Part shown: piece by piece, positions 17,778-26,455 of the stretch
Layout: each line of letters starts with the position of its first letter
How positions within the stretch are numbered: the first letter of the stretch is position 1
NCBI RefSeq assembly: GCF_000419605.1
Contig: NZ_ATTI01000001.1
Coordinates: 1,956,501 to 2,020,500 of the forward strand
Length of the DNA stretch: 64,000 bases
Origin: Sphingomonas phyllosphaerae 5.2
GTDB taxonomy: Bacteria; Pseudomonadota; Alphaproteobacteria; Sphingomonadales; Sphingomonadaceae
Direction: 5' to 3'
Position numbers and translations under genes: made by a program
Notes under the pieces: generated by a model
What the model was told of the DNA's origin: nothing
What the model saw: the letters and a program-made list of their open reading frames with translations, nothing else
Database searches by the model: none

Positions 17778-18877
17778 TGCACGCGGTCATGATCCTGCTG
17801 GCGGCATTGGGGGTCGGCGCTGCCGCGCTCCCCTCGCCCCCCGCCCCATTGCGGATGAACGACATCCAGGTGCTCGGCTCGCACAATAGCTTCAAGTCGC
17901 GCATCCCGACGGCTGTCATGGCCGAGTTGCGGCGCCGCGATGCCCGCCTCGCCGAGGCGCTCGACTATTATCACCTGCCGCTTCGCGCGCAGCTGGATCG
18001 CGGTGTCCGGCAATTGGAGATCGACATCTTCGCCGACCCGGAGGGCGGCCGCTATGCCGATCCCAGGGGCGAACGACTGGCCAAGGCGGCCGGCGAGTCC
18101 ACCGGCTTCGATGCCGCGGCGATGCGGAAGCCGGGTTACAAGGTGTTCCATATCCCCGACGTCGACTACCTCTCCGGCTGCGTCACCCTGTTGCGCTGCC
18201 TGGGCGAGGTGAACGAGTGGTCGCGCGCTCATCCCGGTCACCTCCCGATCATGGTGACGATCAACGCCGCCGACACACCGGGCAGCCGCGAGGTGACGGC
18301 GCCACTGCCGCTCGACGACGCGAAGCTGCTCGACGCGCTCGACGCCGAGATCCGGCGCGCAATCCCCGGCCGGCGGCTCATCACCCCGGACGAGGTTCGC
18401 GGCGCGGCACCGACGCTGGCGGCCGCGCTGCGGACGCGCGGCTGGCCGTCGCTCGATGCGGCACGCGGCCGCGTCTACGTCCTGCTCGATGTACGACGCG
18501 TCGTTTCCGAGGCTTATCGCGCCGGGCACCCCGGATTGCGCGGACGCGCGATGTTCGGATGGTATGACGATGCCGACCCTGATGCGGCGGTACAGATCGT
18601 CCAGGACCCGCTCGTGGACGCGGCCCGCATCCGCGGACTTGTCACCGCCGGCGTGATCGTCCGCACGCGCACCGACGCCAATACCGTCGAGGCACGCGCG
18701 CACGATCTGACCAAGGCGCAGGCGGCATTCGCGAGTGGCGCGCAGGCGGTCAGCACCGACTATTACCCCGCTGCGCCCGATCCACTGGGGCTGCATTACG
18801 CGATCACGCTGCCAGGTGGCGTCAGCGCGCGGTGCAACCCGCTCCGCGTCAGGGGGGCGTGCGCCGTAAAACCCTGA
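17777..18877 (+). CDS. Ca2+-dependent phosphoinositide-specific phospholipase C (PI-PLC-C1 type)
   Basis: 366-residue secreted protein resembling the bacterial Ca2+-dependent PI-PLC family (PI-PLC-C1 domain). A signal peptide covers about residues 1-18. The catalytic N-terminal block is IQVLGSHNSFK (His of the PLC fold), then LDRGVRQLEIDIFAD (metal-binding Glu/Asp), HIPDVDYLSGCVTLLRCLGEV, and HLPIMVTINA. The C-terminal TRTDANTVEARAHDLTKAQAAFASGAQAVSTDYY is the strand-helix end of the TIM barrel. ATG overlaps the receptor stop. The substrate could be phosphatidylinositol or glycosyl-inositol lipid, which the cell itself may not make. Confidence 0.82.
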   Translation: MHAVMILLAALGVGAAALPSPPAPLRMNDIQVLGSHNSFKSRIPTAVMAELRRRDARLAEALDYYHLPLRAQLDRGVRQLEIDIFADPEGGRYADPRGERLAKAAGESTGFDAAAMRKPGYKVFHIPDVDYLSGCVTLLRCLGEVNEWSRAHPGHLPIMVTINAADTPGSREVTAPLPLDDAKLLDALDAEIRRAIPGRRLITPDEVRGAAPTLAAALRTRGWPSLDAARGRVYVLLDVRRVVSEAYRAGHPGLRGRAMFGWYDDADPDAAVQIVQDPLVDAARIRGLVTAGVIVRTRTDANTVEARAHDLTKAQAAFASGAQAVSTDYYPAAPDPLGLHYAITLPGGVSARCNPLRVRGACAVKP

Positions 18878-18892
18878 TGCCCGACGTGATAT

Positions 18893-18919
18893 ACGACCGG
18901 CGCGCGTCGCGCCGGTCGT
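18893..18919. terminator. Bidirectional hairpin terminator
   Basis: Perfect 12-bp stem ACGACCGGCGCG / CGCGCCGGTCGT with a three-base loop (CGT), in the 55-bp gap between converging phospholipase and oxidoreductase genes. No strong T-run, but position and stability fit a shared terminator. Confidence 0.75.
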
Positions 18920-18932
18920 GCAATACGATCGA

Positions 18933-20045
18933 TCAGTCTTGCGCAGGCGTGGCCAGCATGGCGGGCCAGTCCGAATAACCGATGGCGCCGCCGCCGTACC
19001 AATATTGCTTCGGCGCTTCGGCCAGCGGCGCGCCGGTCCGAAGGCGCGCGACCAGGTCGGGGTTTGCGATGAACGGGCGCCCCATGCTGAACAGATCGGC
19101 ATCGCCCCTTTCCAGCACCTCCTCGGCCAGGTCGAGCGTGTACTGGTTATTCGCGATATAGGCCCCGGCGAAGCGCTTGCGCAGCGCGACGAAATCCACG
19201 TCGTCGGGGGCGTCGCGGGTCATCTGCGTCACGCCCTCGATATCGTGGATGTAGAGGAGCCCACGCGCCGACAGCGCATCGACATACGCGCCGAAGGTCT
19301 GCATCACCGTGCTGTCGAGCGGCGTCTCGCCCGGCATCGTCGTCGCCGGGGAAAGCCTGATCCCGACGCGACCGGCGCCCCACACGCCGACTACGGCATC
19401 CACCACCTCGAGCGGAAAGCGCAACCGGTTCTCGATCGAGCCGCCGTAGCGGTCGGTCCGCTTGTTGGTGCTGTCGCGTACGAATTGTTCGAGCAGGTAG
19501 TTGTTCGCGGAATGAACCTCGACGCCGTCGAACCCCGCCGCCTTCGCGTTGGCAGCCGCGCGGCGATAATCCTCGACGATCGCCGGGATCTCATCGGTCT
19601 CCAGCGCTCGCGGCGTGACATGGTCCTTCATGCCGGACTTGGTGAACGCCTGCCCCTCCGGCTTGATCGCCGATGGAGCGACCGGCAGCTCGCCGCCTTG
19701 CAGGTCCGGGTGCGAAATGCGTCCGGTATGCCAGAGTTGCAGGAATATCCGCCCGCCGCGAGCATGGACCGCCTCGACGATCGGCCGCCACGCCGCGACC
19801 TGACCGTCGGTCCAGATCCCCGGGGTGAGCGCATAGCCGATGGCTTGCGGCGACACGTTGGTGGCTTCGCTGATGATGAGCCCGGCATCGGCGCGTTGCG
19901 CATAGTAATCGGCGGCGAACTCGGGGGGGATGCCGTCGTCGTCGGAGCGGCTGCGTGTGAGCGGCGCCATGACGATGCGGTTCTTCAAGGCCAGGTCGCC
20001 GATCCTCACCGGCTGCAGGATGGGGGATGATGAGCGGTCGGGCAT
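18933..20045 (-). CDS. Alkene reductase (Old Yellow Enzyme, NemA-like)
   Basis: FMN-dependent ene-reductase of 370 residues, reducing activated C=C bonds with NAD(P)H in the cytoplasm. The TIM-barrel features are ALKNRIVMAPLTRSR (18-33), QLWHTGR (103-109) and GVEVHSANNYLLEQF, where H178 and N181 are the substrate-binding pair of the OYE family. DRYGGSIENRLRF is the diagnostic OYE block, and MGRPFIANPDL is the phosphate-binding end. MPDRSSSP was chosen as start since it aligns with the family N-terminus; the longer form adds 33 unlike residues. It stands alone between a terminator hairpin and an intergenic gap. Confidence 0.94.
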   Translation of the reverse strand: MPDRSSSPILQPVRIGDLALKNRIVMAPLTRSRSDDDGIPPEFAADYYAQRADAGLIISEATNVSPQAIGYALTPGIWTDGQVAAWRPIVEAVHARGGRIFLQLWHTGRISHPDLQGGELPVAPSAIKPEGQAFTKSGMKDHVTPRALETDEIPAIVEDYRRAAANAKAAGFDGVEVHSANNYLLEQFVRDSTNKRTDRYGGSIENRLRFPLEVVDAVVGVWGAGRVGIRLSPATTMPGETPLDSTVMQTFGAYVDALSARGLLYIHDIEGVTQMTRDAPDDVDFVALRKRFAGAYIANNQYTLDLAEEVLERGDADLFSMGRPFIANPDLVARLRTGAPLAEAPKQYWYGGGAIGYSDWPAMLATPAQD

Positions 20046-20176
20046 GATCGGGTTTCCGTGCGACAGATGGTGGAGTCCGCGGCTGAACGGACAAGCCATC
20101 GCAACGGTCCCTTCGAAAAACGAAGCGGGCGGCGTTCCCGTCATTATCGAAGCCGCGCTTCATCGCGGCGGCGTCG

Positions 20177-20641
20177 TCAGTCCTCCGCCGCGGCCGGCGT
20201 CGGGCAGCGGCATGCCGGGCGTGCCGCCTTACGCTTCGGCGCAGTGGTCGCGAATTCTGCGGCATCCATTGCGACGGACCGGTCGCGGTCGGCCGCGGCA
20301 AAGCGCGCGGTCGTCTTGATCGCCCATTCGTCGAAGCTCAGCCGGCCATCGCCGTTCGTATCGAGTTTCGCGAACGCCTTTCGACGCGGCACCAGATATT
20401 CGTCGCGCGTGACCCGGCCGTCGCGATCCTTGTCGTAGCGGTCGAAGCGCTTCTGCTCGCGGTCGCGGGCGGGCGCTTCGGGGAGCGCGGCGTCGGCGGT
20501 CGTCGCCGTCGTGGCGGCCGCGGACCCCTGCCGCGTCGCGACCGGCAGCGACGGATCGGAATGCGCCTCGCCGTTGAAGATCAACCAGCCCGCCGCCATC
20601 ATCAGCAACGCGGCGACGCCGCCGACCAGATACCGCCACAT
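20177..20641 (-). CDS. EF-hand calcium-binding protein, membrane-anchored
   Basis: 154-residue protein starting MWRYLVGGVAALLMMAAGWLI, a single hydrophobic anchor or uncleaved signal. Two canonical EF-hand loops follow: DKDRDGRVTRDE at about 70-81 and DTNGDGRLSFDE at about 94-105. A third (ADRDRSVAMDAAEF) lacks several ligands and is probably degenerate. An Ala/Thr-rich linker precedes the hands, and a short basic Cys-containing tail ends it. A calcium-sensing periplasmic role is likely; the partner is unknown. A longer frame upstream overlaps the neighbouring gene and was not used. Confidence 0.85.
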   Translation of the reverse strand: MWRYLVGGVAALLMMAAGWLIFNGEAHSDPSLPVATRQGSAAATTATTADAALPEAPARDREQKRFDRYDKDRDGRVTRDEYLVPRRKAFAKLDTNGDGRLSFDEWAIKTTARFAAADRDRSVAMDAAEFATTAPKRKAARPACRCPTPAAAED

Positions 20642-20684
20642 CGCCCAGCCCCCCGACCCTGAAGTGGTCGCAGCATAGACTGGA

Positions 20685-21338
20685 TCACAGCGGGTCGAAA
20701 AGCCCGGTCCGACCCGTAAGCATGAATCCGGCGGTGCGGACCGCCGGTCCGACCCCGCGCCTGTCGTGCAGCGCCGCGTGCGCGCTGACCAGAAATGGTC
20801 GCGCCGTACGCGGCCATGAAGCAGCGACGGCGTCGCCCCATCGCGTCCGTGCCGCTTCACGCCACGCCGCTCTGTGGGCGGATGTCGCGCTGCTCCATTG
20901 CGCGGCATCCGCCAGAGACCAGCACGCTCCCGCCGCCGCGACGCCGGGGCCGGTGCTCCCGCTGATGGACGCCACCGCGCCGAAAAGAGCGCTTCCACGC
21001 CGATCCAGCATCGCGATCCGCTCCGCGTCGGTCGCAGCAGGATCCAGCAACGTTTCCCATGGGTCGGCCCATGTAGCGAGCATCGCCCCCGTCACGCCCC
21101 GTGGAAGAACGTCGCGCTGCAGGTCCTGTAAAATCGGGACCGCGGGGGCGGGGCTGTCGTCGAGGGCGGAGAGCGCCTGGCTCCACCAGAGCAATCGCAT
21201 CTGCGCGATCACAGGCTCGGTCGTGGTGGACCAGATCGACTCAAACTGCCGATCCAGCGCCACGAGCGCGTGCGTCCCCACTCCCATCGAACCGGTGAGC
21301 AGTACGAGCGGATCGCCCTCAGGCTCCGGAGGCATCAT
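20685..21338 (-). CDS. Squalene/phytoene synthase-like protein
   Basis: 217-residue protein similar in layout to the divergent squalene/phytoene-synthase-like proteins of sphingomonads. The recognisable part is ALVALDRQFESIWSTTTEPVIAQMRLLWWSQAL, matching the family's 'EPLIGQMRLTWWHEAL' helix, followed by a helical all-alpha body. The two Asp-rich (DxxxD) prenyl-diphosphate motifs of true phytoene synthases are not evident, so catalysis is doubtful. The start is poorly defined (ATGATG, weak ribosome-binding site). It is divergent from the Tad genes. Confidence 0.6.
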   Translation of the reverse strand: MMPPEPEGDPLVLLTGSMGVGTHALVALDRQFESIWSTTTEPVIAQMRLLWWSQALSALDDSPAPAVPILQDLQRDVLPRGVTGAMLATWADPWETLLDPAATDAERIAMLDRRGSALFGAVASISGSTGPGVAAAGACWSLADAAQWSSATSAHRAAWREAARTRWGDAVAASWPRTARPFLVSAHAALHDRRGVGPAVRTAGFMLTGRTGLFDPL

Positions 21339-21348
21339 CGCGGTGTTC

Positions 21349-21363
21349 TTAAACTACTTTTAA
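21349..21363. promoter_or_regulatory. CtrA-type binding site (TTAA-N7-TTAA)
   Basis: TTAAACTACTTTTAA is an exact match to the alphaproteobacterial CtrA consensus TTAA-N7-TTAA. It lies 112 bp before the first tadE-like gene and next to the start of the divergent gene. CtrA controls flp/tad pilus genes in Caulobacter. Binding is inferred from the match alone. Confidence 0.5.
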
Positions 21364-21474
21364 GCGGAACAGGATAGCAGATCGGGTGAACGGATCGCTT
21401 TTCCTATGCCCACTTAGCCGCCTATCACGTCACCGCCCGACCCGCCCCTGCTCGTCGCACGGCATCGCCGCGAC

Positions 21475-21954
21475 GTGACCGCGATCAAATTCCCGCCGGC
21501 AGTCCTCCCGTTGATGGCCATGCTGATCGCCGTTCTCGAGGTCACCACGACGTTTTTTGCGCAGCAGGTTTTTGAAACCGCTGCCGAACGCGGATCCCGC
21601 CTCTTGATGACCGGCGCCGCGCAGAAAACCAACATGACCTCCGCCGCCTTCAAGAGCAAGATGTGCACCTACCTGCCAGGCTTTCTGAAGTGCTCGCGAC
21701 TGGTCATTGACGTCGACATCGCGACCGACTTCAGCATGGCCGATACGACCGCACCGGCCGTGACGCTCGACGGCAACGGCAATCCGACCGGTACGCGATC
21801 GTTCCGGCTCGGCAATCCCGGCGACATCGTCATCATGAAGACGATGTACGTCTGGGACGTGCAGGCGGGACCGCTCGGCTTCGACCTGTCTACTCTCTCC
21901 CGCGGCAAGCGTTTGCTGATAACGACATCCGTGTTCAAGACGGAGAATTACTGA
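21475..21954 (+). CDS. TadE-like pseudopilin, atypical N-terminus
   Basis: 159-residue protein of the TadE/TadG minor-pilin type. The segment PLMAMLIAVLEVTTTFFAQQVFETAAERGSRLLMTGAAQ is the typical TadE transmembrane helix and following helix. A Cys pair region (MCTYLPGFLKC) and a beta-rich C-terminus ending TSVFKTENY also fit. The usual processing motif G-x-T-A-x-x-E-F is altered: the start reads DVTAIKFPP, so the Gly at -1 is absent and Glu+5 is Lys. Translation must begin at GTG since a stop lies 22 codons upstream. The gene may be real but unprocessed, or decaying. Its stop overlaps the next ATG by one base. Confidence 0.72.
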   Translation: MTAIKFPPAVLPLMAMLIAVLEVTTTFFAQQVFETAAERGSRLLMTGAAQKTNMTSAAFKSKMCTYLPGFLKCSRLVIDVDIATDFSMADTTAPAVTLDGNGNPTGTRSFRLGNPGDIVIMKTMYVWDVQAGPLGFDLSTLSRGKRLLITTSVFKTENY

Positions 21955-22544
21955 TGCGGCGCCCCCGTCTCCTGTATGACATTGCCGGCACGTCGGTGAT
22001 CGAATTCGGGCCTAGTCTGCCGTTGCTCATCCCGTTGTTCGTCGGCGGCTTTCAGCTCAACGATGCGATCGCTGCGTACCGTAAACTAACGGTTACCACC
22101 CGAACGATCGTCGATCTCACCTCGCAATTCACGATCGTGGACAACACAAGATTAAATTCGATCATGAACGCATCCAAACAGGTGATGGCTCCATATTCCA
22201 CGACAGACACGACGATGATTATCAATCAGGTCAAGATCGATGCTAATCGGGTTGCCCCGATAGACTGGAGTATCGCCAGAAATACCGCGACCTTGAGGCC
22301 TCGCAGCGAGTATAATCTGGCGATCAACGTCCGGCAGCCTGAGACCTACATTCTGGTGGCGCGTATGACGTACCTCTACAAACCTTTGTTCGCCAGCAAA
22401 CTACTGGGTAGCATTCCGATGACGGAGACCATCATCATGTCGCCGCGCGCGTCCGACCGGGTTACGAAGCCATGGAAATTCGTGCCGACCGCCTCGGTTC
22501 ACTGGCGCGGCGCCTCAAGCGCGACGAACGCGGCGCCACGCTGA
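21954..22544 (+). CDS. TadE-like pseudopilin
   Basis: 196-residue TadE-family protein. The N-terminus IAGTSVIEFGPSLPLLIPLF has the pseudopilin layout with Gly before the cleavage point and Glu at +5, then a hydrophobic helix. RKLTVTTRTIVDLTSQFT fits the helix after it, and TETIIMSPRAS is the conserved C-terminal block. The base composition is visibly lower in GC than neighbours (many ATT/AAA/TAT codons). The last 24 codons overlap the start of tadG in another frame. The C-terminal tail after SPRAS is unlike the family and may reflect a lost stop codon. Confidence 0.75.
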   Translation: MRRPRLLYDIAGTSVIEFGPSLPLLIPLFVGGFQLNDAIAAYRKLTVTTRTIVDLTSQFTIVDNTRLNSIMNASKQVMAPYSTTDTTMIINQVKIDANRVAPIDWSIARNTATLRPRSEYNLAINVRQPETYILVARMTYLYKPLFASKLLGSIPMTETIIMSPRASDRVTKPWKFVPTASVHWRGASSATNAAPR

Positions 22545-23848
22545 TCCTGGTCGCCATCGCGATCCTGCCGCTGACGATCGCCGTCGGCGTTTCGATCGAC
22601 TATGCGCGCGCCGCCCGTCTGCAGACCAAGATCAACGCGATCGCCGATGCCGCGTCGCTGGCGGCCGTGACGACACCGATGATGGCGCAGCGCAGCAGCG
22701 AAGCCTGCGACGCCGCCCGCCGCCTCTTCGTCTCGCAGTCGGCGGGGCTCCCGGACCTGACGCTGAACGATACCGGCAGCGATCTGGCGGTGTCGGTAAC
22801 CGACAACGCCAGCACCGTTCCGTGCGCCACGACCCGCTCGACGATCACCGCCGCATACCAACGTACCTCCAGCGTGACGTGGAACGGCCGCGTGAAGAAC
22901 ATGTTCGCCGGCCTCCTTGGTATCCCGTCACTGGCGATCGGCGGCACTTCGCGTGCCAATGCCGCGGTCGCGCCGACGATGGACTTCTACCTGCTGCTCG
23001 ATACGTCCGGGTCGATGTCCTTTCCGTCGACCTCGGCGGGGATCACCAAGATGCGCCAGGTAGCCAACGGCTGTGCGTTTGCCTGCCACTCGGTCGCTGA
23101 CGCCACCGCCCAGACGAAAAGCGGCGCCATGGCCAGCTACTACGATGTCGCGGTGTCTTACGGCATTCCGCTGCGCATCGACGATGCGAAAGTCGCGATC
23201 GGCAAATTGATGACGATGGTCGATGACGTCGCGGACAAGAACGACACGACATACCGCGCGGCGCTGGCGACCTTCGCGGCCAAGGATCAGCGCGCCAACA
23301 ACTTCTTTAAAATGCGCCAACCGCTGACAAGCACCCTGCCGGATGTCGCGACCGCGGCGCGGAGCGCATCGACGTCGCTCTACTACAAGAACCAGTGGCC
23401 GACGAAGGACTTCAGCAATAACGATACCGATACGGCGACGGATGACGCTTTCAGTCGCATGAACGACAACATGACGACCCCAGGTAACGGATCCAAGAGC
23501 AGCACGGATCGGCCACAGGCAGTCCTGTTTCTTATTACCGATGGCATGCGGGACGAATTTCGAGCGAACGGCAAGCCGGAAATCGCGATCAACACCGCGT
23601 GGTGCACCACAATCAAGAATCGTGGAATCAGGATCGGCATTCTCTACACCGAATACCTCAAAAGCTCGCTGGACGGAGACACCTGGTCGCAGCAGAACGT
23701 CGTGCCTAACCTCTGGACGATCGAGCCAGCCTTGAAGAGCTGCGCGTCGGACAGCCTCTTTTACAAGGTGACCACCGACGACGACATCTCGGTGGGACTT
23801 GAGAAGTTGTTTCGTCAGGCGGTGACGACGGCCCGCATCATCCAGTGA
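22472..23848 (+). CDS. TadG-like pilus assembly protein with vWA domain
   Basis: 458-residue TadG-related protein. DERGATLILVAIAILPLTIAVGVSIDYARA is the TadE/G-type membrane helix at about residues 18-47. A von Willebrand A domain begins with DFYLLLDTSGSM, whose D177-x-S-x-S (MIDAS) is intact, and continues with VLFLITDGMRDE. The C-terminal half has regular Cys and WTIEPALKSCASDSLFYKVT typical of the family. Such proteins work in Flp pilus biogenesis at the envelope. The ATG at 22472 places the protein 73 bp inside the upstream gene; a later start would cut the basic N-terminus. No tad ATPase, platform or secretin gene is nearby, so this is a satellite cluster. Confidence 0.85.
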   Translation: MEIRADRLGSLARRLKRDERGATLILVAIAILPLTIAVGVSIDYARAARLQTKINAIADAASLAAVTTPMMAQRSSEACDAARRLFVSQSAGLPDLTLNDTGSDLAVSVTDNASTVPCATTRSTITAAYQRTSSVTWNGRVKNMFAGLLGIPSLAIGGTSRANAAVAPTMDFYLLLDTSGSMSFPSTSAGITKMRQVANGCAFACHSVADATAQTKSGAMASYYDVAVSYGIPLRIDDAKVAIGKLMTMVDDVADKNDTTYRAALATFAAKDQRANNFFKMRQPLTSTLPDVATAARSASTSLYYKNQWPTKDFSNNDTDTATDDAFSRMNDNMTTPGNGSKSSTDRPQAVLFLITDGMRDEFRANGKPEIAINTAWCTTIKNRGIRIGILYTEYLKSSLDGDTWSQQNVVPNLWTIEPALKSCASDSLFYKVTTDDDISVGLEKLFRQAVTTARIIQ

Positions 23849-23854
23849 TGCGAG

Positions 23855-23867
23855 CCGCCGTCGGCGG
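23855..23867. terminator. Short hairpin between converging genes
   Basis: CCGCC-GTC-GGCGG, a 5-bp stem and 3-base loop, fills the 21-bp gap between tadG and the end of pdhB. Too short to be certain of termination. Confidence 0.3.
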
Positions 23868-23869
23868 TG

Positions 23870-25291
23870 TCAGATGATCTTTCTCACCGTCGCGACGATC
23901 TTGTCCGTGGAGATCAGCGCCAGTTTCTCCAGGTTCGCCGCGTAGGGAAGCGGCACGTCCTCGTTGGTGACGCGCAGCACCGGCGCGTCGAGGTCATCGA
24001 AGCCCTCCTCCATCGCGATCGCGGCGATCTCGGTGGCGATCGAGCAGGTCGGCCAGCCTTCCTCGACCACCACGAGGCGGTTGGTCTTGGCGAGCGACTT
24101 GAGCACCGTCGCCTTGTCGAGCGGGCGCAGCGTGCGCAGGTCGACGACCTCCGCCTCGACGCCCTGGCTTGCCAGCGTCTCGGCGGCTTCGAGCGCGAGC
24201 CCGACCCCGATCGAATAGCTGACGATCGTCACGTCCTTCCCCTCGCGCATGATCCGCGCCTTGCCGATCGGCAGCACCCAGTCATCGAGCTTGGGCACCT
24301 CGAACGAACGACCGTAGAGCAGCTCGTTTTCGAGGAAGACCACCGGATCCTGGCTACGGATCGCGGCCTTCAGCAGGCCCTTGGCATCGGCCGCATCGTA
24401 AGGCGCAATCACGATCAGGCCGGGCACCGAGGCGTACCACGGGGCATAGTTCTGCGAGTGCTGCGCGCCGACGCGGCTCGCCGCCCCGTTCGGACCGCGG
24501 AACACGATCGGGCAGCGCATCTGGCCGCCGGACATGTAGTTAGTCTTCGCAGCCGAATTGATGATGTGATCGATTGCCTGCATCGCGAAGTTGAACGTCA
24601 TGAACTCGACGATCGGCTTCAGCCCGCCCATTGCCGCGCCCGTGCCCACGCCGGCAAAGCCATATTCGGTGATCGGCGTATCGATGACGCGCTTGTCACC
24701 GAACTCGTCGAGCAGGCCCTGCGTGACCTTGTACGCGCCCTGATATTGCGCGACTTCCTCACCCATCACGAACACGCGCTCGTCAGCACGCATTTCCTCG
24801 GCCATCGCGTCGCGGAGCGCTTCGCGGACGGTGACCTTCACCATCTCGGTGCCGGCCGGAATGGCGGGATCGGTCACTTCGGCCTTGTGGCTCGCCGCCT
24901 CGAACAGCTGGCGCGCGCCGGTGTCGACCTTCTCCTGCGCGGGGTGCGCGGAATCCTCGACCTGATCGGGCTTCTTGGCGTCGGCCTGCGCATCGGGCTT
25001 GGCCGAATCGTCCTTGGTCGCCGGCGCGGCGATATCGCCGGCCTCCTCATCCTCGCCGGTCAATTGCATGATGACCGTGCCGACCTTCACGCCATCGGTA
25101 CCTTCGGTAATCAGGATTCGCGCGACGGTGCCTTCATCGACCGCTTCGAACTCCATCGTCGCCTTGTCGGTCTCGATCTCGGCCATGATGTCGCCGGACT
25201 TCACCGTGTCGCCTTCCTTGACGAGCCACTTGGCGAGCGTGCCCTCCTCCATGGTGGGCGAGAGCGCCGGCATCTTGATGTCGATCGCCAT
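23870..25291 (-). CDS. pdhB: Pyruvate dehydrogenase E1 beta subunit with N-terminal lipoyl domain
   Basis: E1-beta of the pyruvate dehydrogenase complex, 473 residues, working with PdhA to decarboxylate pyruvate and pass the acetyl group to lipoyl-E2. Residues 1-80 are a biotinyl/lipoyl domain with ETDKATMEF, lipoyl-Lys K43. An Ala/Asp/Lys-rich linker (about 82-130) leads to the transketolase-type pyrimidine-binding domain ([39 protein letters not shown]) and the C-terminal domain ([19 protein letters not shown]). An E1-beta with its own lipoyl domain is the usual alphaproteobacterial form. It follows pdhA by one base. E2 and E3 genes are not in the window. Confidence 0.97.
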   Translation of the reverse strand: MAIDIKMPALSPTMEEGTLAKWLVKEGDTVKSGDIMAEIETDKATMEFEAVDEGTVARILITEGTDGVKVGTVIMQLTGEDEEAGDIAAPATKDDSAKPDAQADAKKPDQVEDSAHPAQEKVDTGARQLFEAASHKAEVTDPAIPAGTEMVKVTVREALRDAMAEEMRADERVFVMGEEVAQYQGAYKVTQGLLDEFGDKRVIDTPITEYGFAGVGTGAAMGGLKPIVEFMTFNFAMQAIDHIINSAAKTNYMSGGQMRCPIVFRGPNGAASRVGAQHSQNYAPWYASVPGLIVIAPYDAADAKGLLKAAIRSQDPVVFLENELLYGRSFEVPKLDDWVLPIGKARIMREGKDVTIVSYSIGVGLALEAAETLASQGVEAEVVDLRTLRPLDKATVLKSLAKTNRLVVVEEGWPTCSIATEIAAIAMEEGFDDLDAPVLRVTNEDVPLPYAANLEKLALISTDKIVATVRKII

Positions 25292-25292
25292 C

Positions 25293-26348
25293 TCAGTACT
25301 TCTCCACCAGAACGTCGGTATACAGTTCGGCCGGATCCGGCTCCGGCGTGCTTTCGGCGAAATCGGCGGACTCGGCCACCTGCTTGCGGATGCGCTGCTC
25401 GACGGCCTTGAAGTCCTCTTCCTTGACGCCGTGGCCTTCGGTCAGCAGCTTCTTGACGTGCTCGATCGGGTCGGACTTGTCGCGCACCGCCTGCACCTCG
25501 TCACGCGAGCGATACTTGGCGGGGTCCGACATCGAGTGGCCGCGATAGCGATAGGTCTTCATCTCGAGGATGATCGGCCCCTTGCCGGCGCGCACCCAGG
25601 CGAGCGCTTCCTCGGCCGCACCGCGCGCCGCCAGCACGTCCATGCCGTCGATCTGCAGCCCCGGGATGCGGAAGCTTTCGCCGCGACGATACAGCTGGTC
25701 CTCGGACGACGCGCGATTGACGCTGGTGCCCATCGCATATTGATTGTTCTCGATCACGAAAATGATCGGGAGCTTCCAAAGCTCGGCCATGTTGAAGCTC
25801 TCGTACACCTGGCCCTGGTTGGCCGCGCCGTCGCCGAAATAGGCGAGGCACACGCCCCCGTCGTTGTTGTACTTGTGGCTGAAGGCCAGACCGGCGCCGA
25901 GCGACACCTGCGCGCCGACGATGCCGTGCCCGCCGTAGAACTTATGCTCGACGCTGAACATGTGCATCGAGCCGCCCTTGCCCTTGGAGATGCCGGCCTG
26001 ACGCCCGGTCAGCTCCGCCATGACGTCCTTGGGCGGGATGCCGCACAACAGCATGTGGCCGTGGTCGCGGTAACCGGTGATGACCGAGTCCTTCTCGGTC
26101 AACGCCGACTGGAGCCCGACCGCCACTGCTTCCTGCCCGATATACAGGTGGCAGAAGCCGCCGATCAGGCCAAGGCCGTACAGCTGCCCGGCCTTCTCCT
26201 CGAAGCGACGGATCAGCAGCATGTCCTCGTAAAATTTGAGGAGTTCGTCCTTGCTCGCTTCATAGGGGCGCGGGTCGGCAGGCCGCTCGCGATTCGTTTT
26301 CTGCGGGTCGGCAGCCGGTGCTTCGCTGCGTGCTGGGGCTTTTGCCAC
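25293..26348 (-). CDS. pdhA: Pyruvate dehydrogenase E1 alpha subunit
   Basis: E1-alpha of pyruvate dehydrogenase, 351 residues. The thiamine-diphosphate motif runs from [20 protein letters not shown] to [30 protein letters not shown] is the phosphorylation-loop region of the family. I chose GTG at 26348, giving [16 protein letters not shown]..., because ACGAGG lies 11 bases upstream and the N-terminal Ala/Pro-rich stretch matches related proteins; further upstream codons read into a shadow. It is cotranscribed with pdhB (1-bp gap) and is divergent from an MFS gene, with 107 bp between. Confidence 0.96.
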   Translation of the reverse strand: MAKAPARSEAPAADPQKTNRERPADPRPYEASKDELLKFYEDMLLIRRFEEKAGQLYGLGLIGGFCHLYIGQEAVAVGLQSALTEKDSVITGYRDHGHMLLCGIPPKDVMAELTGRQAGISKGKGGSMHMFSVEHKFYGGHGIVGAQVSLGAGLAFSHKYNNDGGVCLAYFGDGAANQGQVYESFNMAELWKLPIIFVIENNQYAMGTSVNRASSEDQLYRRGESFRIPGLQIDGMDVLAARGAAEEALAWVRAGKGPIILEMKTYRYRGHSMSDPAKYRSRDEVQAVRDKSDPIEHVKKLLTEGHGVKEEDFKAVEQRIRKQVAESADFAESTPEPDPAELYTDVLVEKY

Positions 26349-26455
26349 GATGGACACTACCTCGTTTCTTGGAAGACGTAGCGGCCTATAGCCACGCCAT
26401 GGCACAGACTGCAAACCCCACCGGCTTGCAAGGGATTGGGGGCGGGGGTAGGCCG

